Positions 27,501-39,500 of a DNA stretch of 64,000 nt are shown here, one piece after another (position 1 is the stretch's first letter; every line of letters starts with the position of its first letter). Source of the DNA: Lytechinus pictus (taxonomy: Eukaryota; Echinodermata; Echinoidea; Temnopleuroida; Toxopneustidae). The translations under genes and the position numbers were made by a program. The notes under the pieces were generated by a model. The model made no database searches and was not told the origin of the DNA. It was given only the letters and a program-made list of their open reading frames with translations. The stretch covers positions 36,202,501 through 36,266,500 of the forward strand of contig NC_087251.1 in assembly GCF_037042905.1 (NCBI RefSeq). The letters run 5' to 3'.

Positions 27501-30500
27501 ATTATTACAGCGAGAATCAAGAGGATCCAGGGAGTTTGAATTTTCGACCACATTGCCCCACCCGCGACATGGAAAATTGGGCAAAATTGGCTAAAATTGA
27601 GCAAAATAATAATTGTTCAATATTTCCCCCGAAACCCCCCCAAATCAGCCGTCTTCGCTCCCTGGGATGCTTAAGCATCCTAAGTGATTATTACAGCGAG
27701 AATCAAGAGAATCAAGAGGATCCAGGGAGTTTGAATTTTCGACCCCCTCGCCCCACCCGCGACATGGAAAAATTGGGCAAAATTGGCCAAAATTGAGCAA
27801 AATAATATTTGTTCAATATTTCCCCCGAAACCCCCCCAAATCAGCCGTCTTTGCTCCCTGGAATGTTTTAGCATCCTAACCGATTATTACAGCGAGAATC
27901 AAGAGGATCCAGGGAGTTTGAATTTTCGACCACATTGCCCCACCCGCGACATGGAAAATTGGGTAAAATTGGCTAAAATTGAGCAAAATAATAATTGTTC
28001 AATATTTCCCCCGAAACCCCCCCAAATCAGCCGTCTTCGCTCCCTGGGATGTTTTAGCATCCTAACCGATTATTACAGCGAGAATCAAGAGGATCCAGGG
28101 AGTTTGAATTTTCGACCACATTGCCCCACCCGCGACATGGAAAATTGGGCAAAATTGGCTAAAATTGAGCAAAATAATAATTGTTCAATATTTCCCCCGA
28201 AACCCCCCCAAATCAGCAGTCTTCGCTCCCTGGGATGCTTAAGCATCCTAACCGATTATTACAGCGAGAATCAAGAGAATCAAGAGGATCCAGGGAGTTT
28301 GAATTTTCGACCCCCTCGCCCCACCAGCGACATGGAAAATTGGGCAAAATTGGCCAAAATTGAGCAAAATAATATTTGTTCAATATTTCCCCCGAAACCC
28401 CCCCAAATCAGCCGTCTTCGCTCCCTGGAATGTTTTAGCATCCTAACCGATTATTACAGCGAGAATCAAGAGGATCCAGGGAGTTTGAATTTTCGACCAC
28501 ATTGCCCCACCCGCGACATGGAAAATTGGGCAAAATTAGCTAAAATTGAGCAAATTAATAATTGTTCAATATTTCCCCCGAAACCCCCCCAAATCAGCCG
28601 TCTTCGCTCCCTGGGATGCTTAAGCATCCTAAGTGATTATTACAGCGAGAATCAAGAGAATCAAGAGGATCCAGGGAGTTTGAATTTTCGACCCCCTCGC
28701 CCCACCCGCGACATGGAAAAATTGGGCAAAATTGGCCAAAATTGAGCAAAATAATATTTGTTCAATATTTCCCCCGAAACCCCCCCAAATCAGCCGTCTT
28801 CGCTCCCTGGAATGTTTTAGCATCCTAACCGATTATTACAGCGAGAATCAAGAGGATCCAGGGAGTTTGAATTTTCGACCACATTGCCCCACCCGCGACA
28901 TGGAAAATTGGGTAAAATTGGCTAAAATTGAGCAAAATAATAATTGTTCAATATTTCCCCCGAAACCCCCCCAAATCAGCCGTCTTCGCTCCCTGGGATG
29001 TTTTAGCATCCTAACCGATTATTACAGCGAGAATCAAGAGGATCCAGGGAGTTTGAATTTTCGACCACATTGCCCCACCCGCGACATGGAAAATTGGGCA
29101 AAATTGGCTAAAATTGAGCAAAATAATAATTGTTCAATATTTCCCCCGAAACCCCCCCAAATCAGCCGTCTTCGCTCCCTGGGATGCTTAAGCATCCTAA
29201 GTGATTATTACAGCGAGAATCAAGAGAATCAAGAGGATCCAGGGAGTTTGAATTTTCGACCCCCTCGCCCCACCCGCGACATGGAAAAATTGGGCAAAAT
29301 TGGCCAAAATTGAGCAAAATAATATTTGTTCAATATTTCCCCCGAAACCCCCCCAAATCAGCCGTCTTCGCTCCCTGGGATGCTTAAGCATCCTAACAGA
29401 TTATTACAGCGAGAATCAAAAAGAATCAAGAGGATCCAGGGAGTTTGAATTTTCGACCACATTGCCCAACCCGCGACATGGAAAATTGGGTAAAATTGGC
29501 TAAAATTGAGCAAAATAATAATTGTTCAATATTTCCCCCGAAACCCCCCCAAATCAGCCGTCTTCGCTCCCTGGAATGTTTTAGCATCCTAACCGATTAT
29601 TACAGCGAGAATCAAGAGGATCCAGGGAGTTTGAATTTTCGACCACATTGCCCAACCCGCGACATGGAAAATTGGGTAAAATTGGCTAAAATTGAGCAAA
29701 ATAATAATTGTTCAATATTTCCCCCGAAACCCCCCCAAATCAGCCGTCTTCGCTCCCTGGGATGTTTTAGCATCCTAACCGATTATTACAGCGAGAATCA
29801 AGAGGATCCAGGGAGTTTGAATTTTCGACCACATTGCCCCACCCGCGACATGGAAAATTGGGCAAAATTGGCTAAAATTGAGCAAAATAATAATTGTTCA
29901 ATATTTCCCCCGAAACCCCCCCAAATCAGCCGTCTTCGCTCCCTGGGATGCTTAAGCATCCTAACAGATTATTACAGCGAGAATCAAGAGAATCAAGAGG
30001 ATCCAGGGAGTTTGAATTTTCGACCACATTGCCCCACCCGCGACATGGAAAATTGGGCAAAATTGGCCAAAATTGAGCAAAATAATATTTGTTCAATATT
30101 TCCCCCGAAACCCCCCCAAATCAGCCGTCTTCGCTCCCTGGGATGTTTTAGCATCCTAACCGATTATTACAGCGAGAATCAAGAGGATCCAGGGAGTTTG
30201 AATTTTCGACCACATTGCCCCACCCGCGACATGGAAAATTGGGCAAAATTGGCTAAAATTGAGCAAAATAATAATTGTTCAATATTTCCCCCGAAACCCC
30301 CCCAAATCAGCCGTCTTCGCTCCCTGGGATGCTTAAGCATCCTAAGTGATTATTACAGCGAGAATCAAGAGAATCAAGAGGATCCAGGGAGTTTGAATTT
30401 TCGACCCCCTCGCCCCACCCGCGACATGGAAAAATTGGGCAAAATTGGCCAAAATTGAGCAAAATAATATTTGTTCAATATTTCCCCCGAAACCCCCCCA

Positions 30501-33500
30501 AATCAGCCGTCTTTGCTCCCTGGAATGTTTTAGCATCCTAACCGATTATTACAGCGAGAATCAAGAGGATCCAGGGAGTTTGAATTTTCGACCACATTGC
30601 CCCACCCGCGACATGGAAAATTGGGTAAAATTGGCTAAAATTGAGCAAAATAATAATTGTTCAATATTTCCCCCGAAACCCCCCCAAATCAGCCGTCTTC
30701 GCTCCCTGGGATGTTTTAGCATCCTAACCGATTATTACAGCGAGAATCAAGAGGATCCAGGGAGTTTGAATTTTCGACCACATTGCCCCACCCGCGACAT
30801 GGAAAATTGGGCAAAATTGGCTAAAATTGAGCAAAATAATAATTGTTCAATATTTCCCCCGAAACCCCCCCAAATCAGCAGTCTTCGCTCCCTGGGATGC
30901 TTAAGCATCCTAACCGATTATTACAGCGAGAATCAAGAGAATCAAGAGGATCCAGGGAGTTTGAATTTTCGACCCCCTCGCCCCACCAGCGACATGGAAA
31001 ATTGGGCAAAATTGGCCAAAATTGAGCAAAATAATATTTGTTCAATATTTCCCCCGAAACCCCCCCAAATCAGCCGTCTTCGCTCCCTGGAATGTTTTAG
31101 CATCCTAACCGATTATTACAGCGAGAATCAAGAGGATCCAGGGAGTTTGAATTTTCGACCACATTGCCCCACCCGCGACATGGAAAATTGGGCAAAATTA
31201 GCTAAAATTGAGCAAATTAATAATTGTTCAATATTTCCCCCGAAACCCCCCCAAATCAGCCGTCTTCGCTCCCTGGGATGTTTTAGCACCCTAACCGATT
31301 ATTACAGCGAGAATCAAGAGGATCCAGGGAGTTTGAATTTTCGACCACATTGCCCCACCCGCGACATGGAAAATTGGGCAAAATTGGCTAAAATTGAGCA
31401 AAATAATAATTGTTCAATATTTCCCCCGAAACCCCCCCAAATCAGCCGTCTTCGCTCCCTGGGATGTTTTAGCATCTTAACCGATTATTACAGCGAGAAT
31501 CAAGAGAATCAAGAGGATCCAGGGAGTTTGAATTTTCGACCCCCTCGCCCCACCCGCGACATGGAAAATTGGGTAAAATTGGCTAAAATTGAGCAAAATA
31601 ATAATTGTTCAATATTTCCCCCGAAACCCCCCCAAATCAGCCGTCTTCGCTCCCTGGGATGTTTTAGCATCCTAACCGATTATTACAGCGAGAATCAAGA
31701 GGATCCAGGGAGTTTGAATTTTCGACCACATTGCCCCACCCGCGACATGGAAAATTGGGCAAAATTGGCTAAAATTGAGCAAAATAATAATTGTTCAATA
31801 TTTCCCCCGAAACCCCCCCAAATCAGCCGTCTTCGCTCCCTGGGATGCTTAAGCATCCTAACAGATTATTACAGCGAGAATCAAGAGAATCAAGAGGATC
31901 CAGGGAGTTTGAATTTTCGACCACATTGCCCCACCCGCGACATGGAAAATTGGGCAAAATTGGCTAAAATTGAGCAAAATAATAATTGTTCAATATTTCC
32001 CCCGAAACCCCCCCAAATCAGCCGTCTTCGCTTCCTGGGATGTTTTAGCATCCTAACCGATTATTACAGCGAGAATCAAGAGAATCAAGAGGATCCAGGG
32101 AGTTTGAATTTTCGACCCCCTCGCCCCACCCGCGACATGGAAAATTGGGCAAAATTGGCCAAAATTGAGCAAAATAATATTTGTTCAATATTTCCCCCGA
32201 AACCCCCCCAAATCAGCCGTCTTCGCTCCCTGGAATGTTTTAGCATCCTAACCGATTATTACAGCAAGAATCAAGAGGATCCAGGGAGTTTGAATTTTCG
32301 TCCCCATTGCCCCACCCGCGACATGGAAAATTGGGCAAAATTGGCCAAAATTGAGCAAAATAATAATTGTTCAATATTTCCCCCGAAACCCCCCCAAATC
32401 AGCCGTCTTCGCTCCCTGGGATGTTTTAGCATCCTAACCGATTATTACAGCGAGAATCAAGAGAATCAAGAGGATCCAGGGAGTTTGAATTTTCGACCCC
32501 CTCGCCCCACCCGCGACATGGAAAATTGGGCAAAATTGGCCAAAATTGAGCAAAATAATTTGCTCAATATTTCCCCCGAAACCCCCCCAAATCAGCCGTC
32601 TTCGCTCCCTGGGATGTTTTAGCATCTTAACCGATTATTACAGCGAGAATCAAGAGAATCAAGAGGATCCAGGGAGTTTGAATTTTCGACCCCCTCGCCC
32701 CACCCGCGACATGGAAAATTGGGTAAAATTGGCTAAAATTGAGCAAAATAATAATTGTTCAATATTTCCCCCGAAACCCCCCCAAATCAGCCGTCTTCGC
32801 TCCCTGGGATGTTTTAGCATCCTAACCGATTATTACAGCGAGAATCAAGAGGATCCAGGGAGTTTGAATTTTCGACCACATTGCCCCACCCGCGACATGG
32901 AAAATTGGGCAAAATTGGCTAAAATTGAGCAAAATAATAATTGTTCAATATTTCCCCCGAAACCCCCCCAAATCAGCCGTCTTCGCTCCCTGGGATGCTT
33001 AAGCATCCTAACAGATTATTACAGCGAGAATCAAGAGAATCAAGAGGATCCAGGGAGTTTGAATTTTCGACCACATTGCCCCACCCGCGACATGGAAAAT
33101 TGGGCAAAATTGGCTAAAATTGAGCAAAATAATAATTGTTCAATATTTCCCCCGAAACCCCCCCAAATCAGCCGTCTTCGCTTCCTGGGATGTTTTAGCA
33201 TCCTAACCGATTATTACAGCGAGAATCAAGAGAATCAAGAGGATCCAGGGAGTTTGAATTTTCGACCCCCTCGCCCCACCCGCGACATGGAAAATTGGGC
33301 AAAATTGGCCAAAATTGAGCAAAATAATATTTGTTCAATATTTCCCCCGAAACCCCCCCAAATCAGCCGTCTTCGCTCCCTGGAATGTTTTAGCATCCTA
33401 ACCGATTATTACAGCGAGAATCAAGAGGATCCAGGGAGTTTGAATTTTCGTCCCCATTGCCCCACCCGCGACATGGAAAATTGGGCAAAATTGGCCAAAA

Positions 33501-36500
33501 TTGAGCAAAATAATAATTGTTCAATATTTCCCCCGAAACCCCCCCAAATCAGCCGTCTTCGCTCCCTGGGATGTTTTAGCATCCTAACCGATTATTACAG
33601 CGAGAATCAAGAGAATCAAGAGGATCCAGGGAGTTTGAATTTTCGACCCCCTCGCCCCACCCGCGACATGGAAAATTGGGCAAAATTGGCCAAAATTGAG
33701 CAAAATAATTTGCTCAATATTTCCCCCGAAACCCCCCCAAATCAGCCGTCTTCGCTCCCTGGGATGTTTTAGCATCCTAACCGATTACTACAGCGAGAAT
33801 CATGAGGATCCAGGGAGTATGAATTTTTGACCCCCTCGCCCCACCCGCGACATGGAAAATTGGGCAAAATTTGCCAAAATTGAGCAAAATAATATTTGTT
33901 CAATATTTCCCCCGAAACCCCCCCAAATCAGCCGTCTTCACTCCCTGGAATGTTTTAGCATCCTAACCAATTATTACAGCGAGAATCAAGAGGATCCAGG
34001 GAGTTTGAATTTTTGACCCCCTCGCCCCACCCGCGACAAGGAAAATTGGGCAAAATTGGGCGAATTTGCATATACCCCCGGCTTATTTGCATATACGGAT
34101 TACCGGCCGCACCGCATACCGACGCAACGGATCAATGCCCACCTATTGTTCTCGCGTTCGTGCGTACGGTCCTGGAGATTAGTATAAATAGAGTACGTTT
34201 TCAGATAATTTTCGTCACTTGATAAAGAGTTGCAGCGGCACTCGAAAGCTCGTGAACTTGTAAGCTAGTGAACACTTTTTGCGAGAGTGATCACGAATTT
34301 CCTAGAAAGCCAGTGAACACTTTTTGCGAGAGTGATCACAAATTTCCTTGTTGACCATAGTAGATTGCGAGACAAATGAATACCCTCTAGCGATTATTTC
34401 AATCCGCAATAATGAACCTATTTAGTAAAAATTCCTTGTTATAAAATGTAATTGAAGAGTTTTAATTTCTCTTGCAATCAATGGAGAATCATTACAGCGC
34501 TATGATTCCCTTTTTGAAGAAATGAAAAACAAAATAATTAAGTGCTTAAAAAGAAAAACAAGTCTGATTGCAATTAATATAGCGTATCCTGAAAGTGAAT
34601 TGGAATACACTTTGTCATTGGAATGCTCAAAATTTTTACCTGAAGAACAAAGAATACAAAACTTGTGGATTTCAAAGCACAAGCATTATATTTGCATGAA
34701 TTCAAATTCTAATTAAGTTAGGTTTTATTAAAATACCCAGCAAAGAGTCTGAAGAATACATTATATGAAAACCAGATACGATGAATGTACATAAAAATAG
34801 ATGACACACTAGTAATACTTCAAAAATATAAGAATATAAGAAAAAAATCAAACATACCTGTGGCAGATATGACGGCTAGCTTGCAGCCATTCTTGAACCC
34901 TGGGTCTATTCCCAATATAACCCTGCCTTTGACCGGTGGTGTAAGTAGTAACCGATGGAGATTTTGGGTGAATACCTCAATGGACGCTTTCTCTGCAGTT
35001 TTGTTCAACTTGGATCTATTACAAATACAAATCAGGTAAATAAATGACGAGAATTAGATACAATAAACACATACATGTGTAAGCATTTGTAAACACAAAT
35101 GCTTACATAAATCATCATCATCATCATCATTACCATCATCATCACTATCATCAATATTCTTTACCTGATCTCCCTCATGATCATCGGAGCCATAAGACGG
35201 TTATAGGAATCCTCTACTGAAATACAGATGATCCTAGCAGCATAGGAGTTTGGCTGTGTCTTGGAGCACCACTTAGTCTTGCACCAGTGCATGAATCTCT
35301 CGTTGAGTCTGTCCGGTAGACTAACCTTGACAGAGAGAGCTTTGAGCTCTTCTCCTCGGTTTATGGCCAAGACCTAGAAATTATTAAAATAGCATACTTT
35401 ATTGGGTGTTGTGGCTGGGAGGAGTCTGCAGAATTCAAATCTCAGGGCAGCACTCATGTCCTATTACAAGGCATTTATCTGCACTTGTCACTCAGGTGTA
35501 ATAAATGGGTACCTGGTAGGAAGAAATTGCTTGAATGCTTGAGCACAGGTCTGTATTCTGAATTACATAGGTGTGGTTTAACTATGGATAGTCAATTGTG
35601 ACGCAATATATCTCTATGGTAAGGGTTTCATTAATCATATCATTTTACATCCATTCTCATTTGGGAATAATATCAGAATTAGTTTTCTTCACCTTTAAAG
35701 CATAAGGAAAAAGCACATTATACATGAGAAACATACAATGTATACCAAATCTTGACACTTTCGCTTTCCATAGTGTAAGCACAGCCATAGTCTTAAGTAT
35801 AACTGGATTTCACAGGAGCATTTCCTCAAGATTTGTTGTTTGATGAGTTGTCAAATCTAACAAGTCTTCTTGAATTTGATTGGCCGAGCACTGTTACTAT
35901 AGTAACTGTCATATAAAATGGTCCCCAAAATGTGGGCCCCTGCATTCTGAACTGGGCCTATGCTAAGAGTTAATATAGCTTTATATTAAAAGCTTCAAAT
36001 TAAGACTCTTCATTTAAGACAAGTTTCTAAAGATATGGGGTCGATTGCACGAAAGGTTCATTGCAGGAAATGTATTTTTTGTTCACCATATGAGGCACAT
36101 TTTCAAAATTTATTACGAACTATTAAAATCATTTACCTCAATTTTTAATCAATTTTCATTTATTAACAATGTTTTTGTTCATTTGAAATGAATGGACAAA
36201 TAAAATAGGTATACAGGTCAAATTTATCAAAAGGATATCTCAAAGGGGCATCATGATAAATCGGTGACCCCAAAGATGGTCTTTGCAAAGACCCTTTCAT
36301 GCAATCAACTCTAAACAATAAACATAAAGTTACGCATGACTTTACGGCCAACTGGAACATGTTCTTAGGTGGTAAAGTCAGCTACCAAGGAAAATATCAT
36401 GAAGACATTATGTCAAACCCTCGTTGGGGAGACGACAGCAGTTCAGACCCTGAACTGCTGTTTTATATCCCCTTAACAAAAACCTTGCTAGAGGATCCAA

Positions 36501-39500
36501 GATATTTCATTCCCAAGTGCTATCAACCTTGAATCGCCCGATATTCCACATTTCTTTCACCTCCCCACGCTAGCCTGAGGGTTAGACCATAAACAACAGC
36601 TGTGATATTATGTAAGAGCAGCTCTGCCTGAAGTAGGCCTTTTGCAATTAAATTATTGTATTTGATATTTTATCAAGTTTTCAAAGGCATATTGTGTTTT
36701 GAAATCCAACGTCATTTTGTTTTCAATTTCGAACGAAAAAAATCGGAAATAAGGAAACTATTAAAGAGAAATAAAAATGACCGCATGCGCTGGCGAGCGA
36801 GTTTGTCACGTCGCGTATGTCCATGCTGTTAAGCTCTTTCGGACCAATTGAGGTCAAGAAACACATGTTTAGATACTTAAGTAACTGGCCCTGGGTGATT
36901 TTTCATGGTTCGAAATGGGGTTTGCCTTCTCCAACGATAGTTTTGCCTCATGGCATAAGAAAGGGTCACCAGTCATGCGTAAGGTCATTCGTAACTTACA
37001 AACAGCTTTATGAAATACCCCCACCCCAGGTGGGTGTTTCATAAAGCTGTTCGTAAGTTAAGAGCGACTTTAAGAACGACTGGTGAACCTTTCTTACGCG
37101 CTTAACCATCGCCAATGAAAGCAGCCTGCCATTGACAAATCATGGGGAAATTGAATCAATACGGAATTTGCAAAAGGCCAATTAACTTGCATAATATAAT
37201 CCGTCCGTCATGAGCGCCCGTCGGACTAATGCGATAAAAGTTCGGACAGCACGAATTTGACCGAACTCGTGATGGTTATTATATTACTTCGGGTCGTCGC
37301 AGTTCTTGTTTCCAACAATCCCAATTCCTAGACTCTTAGCAGGTCTCTTGATTGCTAAACCAAAATAAATAACCTCTGTGAAGTTACATGTTTCAAAGTG
37401 AAAACACGCAGTTTACTTCTGGTTGGTCAGTCTACTAACTATTGCTCTCCTATATTAGACCTCCAAGACATGCTGGCGTCTGTTACATAACACCCCCAGG
37501 CATGCAGCCGAGTGAAAGACTTGAATCCTTTCTCTGTTCTGAGATGAGCCTTGATTTGTCAATGAACGGTCGCTTTAATATACCATTCCACAAGAAAGGC
37601 CAAAGAAGGCAAAGCATATAGGATCACCAGTCATTCTAAATAAGTGGCTCTTAACTTACGAACAGCTTTGCCTGTAAAGTTATGAAGACCCAACTGGGGG
37701 CCGTTTCATAAAGCTGATCGGAAGTTAAGAGCAACTTTAAGAACGACTGGTGATCCTTTCTTGTGACAAATTATATTAACCATTAAATGTTCATTGGTGA
37801 TTGTTTAGAATGTAAGAAAGGTTCACCAGTCGTTCTTAAAGTTGCTCTTAACTTATGAACAGCTTTATGAAACACCCACCAGGACTTTAATACTATACCT
37901 GATGAGGTCTGACCGTATTTATACAGTGCTTCTTGTCCATGTAGGACTGGAATTTCTCAAAGTCCACTTGCTGGTCTTTCTTGGTCTTCTTCCTCGCCTG
38001 CGAGGCTTTGCTCACACACAAGAATATCTGTGAACTCATCTCTTTCACACTACAAATGGAAACAAATTGAGATTATGGGGATTTTACAGTACATTTAAGA
38101 TAATATCATATTCAACTATCCATCTGCCACTAGATTACACTAATGGTGGATCAGGCAGTGTTTGGATTGATTGACTATTATTATTATTATTATTATTTAT
38201 TTGGCCATAAAAACATACAAAAATTGTACAATGTAATTACATAAATACAATTTGAAATTGAATAATTAAATATAGATAAGGTAGAAATGAAAGAGAAGAA
38301 GAAAACAGTAAGAAAACGGTTTTTCCATGGGCCAGGGCTCGCAAAAGTAAAATTCAGTACTATTGCCCAGAGGCATGCGAGCCCTCATGGAAAAACCGTT
38401 GAGAGAATATTGCACATTCAATATATAAGATTGCACATTATTAAAATTCAAATACAACACATTGACAAACATTATTTTAAAAAGTATGTACGTAACGCCA
38501 GGCAAGATACAGTAAAAGGAATAAAGACGGGTATTGGGAAGAATTTGAATACCCATGCCGGACTGATATGTGTGTAATGCTTAACATAACATAGCACAAA
38601 GATAACTTAGATTTGTGTGAGGTACTAGAGCCTGAAAAGCAACAATGAAATGAAATAAGGAGGAATGCCCTAGACAACAGCAAGAGCATGCCTCCACATT
38701 CCTATTAATGACATGTGTACTCGCCAGGCTCCAGCACCTAATACATAACAATCATTGAGACAACAAATGGTAAATTTACAGGAAACTCGCCTCCTTTGAT
38801 GAAGAAAAAGAAGAGAAATTAAGAACTGCATAGTAATAATAATAATTTAAAAAATATAGAAATGATATTGAGATTTTTAGAATTTTATGTGCCCCCAACA
38901 GTTTTGCTAAAAAGGAATTAAAAAAAAAAAAAAAAAAAAAATCAACTGTACCAAATGGATATAACAGATCATACAGCCTGTACTACTTGAGCATTATTCT
39001 AAAATATTAATTGAAAAAAAAAAAATTAATTATATACTAAATCCTTACTGACAGATAATTGAATCAAATTACAATAAAGGAAACACAATTGTTGGATGCA
39101 CATCATAGAATGAAATATGCAAAGTACATGTAATTATTTAGGTAATATGGCAAGCATATCAAATTACAGGAAAAGTGTAATGGCAAAAATTAATTTAGTA
39201 TAACTGTTCTAGAGGTAATAAAGTTCCAACTAAATAGAGGAGAAGAGAGAAGAGAGGGGAAGAGATATATGCACTGTATAATACAGCAGACAAAAATAAT
39301 TATTAAAGAAATGTCATTGTTGGAATCATAGCACGAATAATGAGGTGGTGAAAAGAAAGCAAAAAAAAAAAAATGGAAAGAAAATGGAGTTATTTATGAG
39401 TTGGACAAGAGTGCTCCCTTTAAAGAAGAAAGAAATGAAGAGAGGGAAGTTGAAACAGCATTATCTCTTACACTTAGAGGAAGAGTGTCCCAAAGTCTTG

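Larger units (their letters stand above)
6578..34063 (+). repeat. Giant 186/195-bp satellite array, about 145 monomers
   Basis: Tandem copies of a monomer with the landmarks GACATGGAAAATTGGGCAAA, TTTCCCCCGAAACCCCCCC, AATCAGCCGTCTTCGCTCCC, GGATGTTTTAGCATCC and GAGGATCCAGGGAGTTTGAA. Measured ATG-to-ATG spacings near 8.5-9.3 kb are 195, 186, 186 and 186; the extra 9 bp is a second GAATCAAGA. Two main subtypes: CCCCCTCGCCCC with AATATTTG, and CCACATTGCCCC with AATAATTG. Because 186 and 195 are divisible by three, one plus frame (62- or 65-aa period, [14 protein letters not shown]...) stays open for long runs, up to 1032 codons (11749-14847). Edge units are more diverged and include shortened ones (6890, 8169). 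I see no sign that the frame encodes a selected protein. Confidence 0.97.
34064..34395 (+). repeat. Right inverted arm (PLE pseudo-LTR)
   Basis: 332-bp inverted copy of 4353-4684. It reads TTTGCATATACCCCCGGC at its inner end and CCCTCTAGCGATT at its outer end. Only this terminal part is shared; the left copy continues into the GIY-YIG gene, while this one abuts satellite. Confidence 0.85.
4353..34425 (-). mobile_element. Compound Penelope-like element with an internal giant satellite
   Basis: A 30,073-bp unit. Minus-strand order: 30-nt tail (34425-34396), an inverted partial terminal copy (34395-34064), the satellite (34063 to about 6590), a 5'-truncated reverse transcriptase/GIY-YIG pseudogene, and the 3' terminal repeat (4684-4353). 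Penelope-like elements are known for terminal 'pseudo-LTRs' in direct or inverted order, 5' truncation, and a 30-40 nt tail next to one target duplication; all are seen here. The unusual part is 27.5 kb of tandem repeat where the 5' half of the element should be. Confidence 0.8.
3950..34857 (-). other. SRBD1 intron 8, 30.9 kb, occupied by a compound Penelope/satellite insertion
   Basis: Bounded by the GT donor of exon 8 and the AG acceptor of exon 9, whose phases match (1/1). About 97% of it is the unit 4353-34425. The non-repeat remainder is about 390 bp on the left and 430 bp on the right, a normal intron size for this gene. SRBD1 transcription must cross the whole array on its GGGGG-rich strand. 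Confidence 0.9.

Noticed and set aside
6578-34063. CRISPR-like repeat array
   Set aside because: The repeats are contiguous 186/195-bp units without variable spacers, in an intron-containing animal gene. It is a satellite.
34500-34641. Candidate SRBD1 exon 9 (good acceptor TTCTTTGTTCTTCAG, phase-compatible)
   Set aside because: The encoded peptide does not resemble the YqgF region. The segment at 3859-3949 fits homology, phase and both splice sites.
34500-34716. Small plus/minus frames right of the Penelope unit
   Set aside because: Short, AT-rich, no recognisable motif, lying in an intron.
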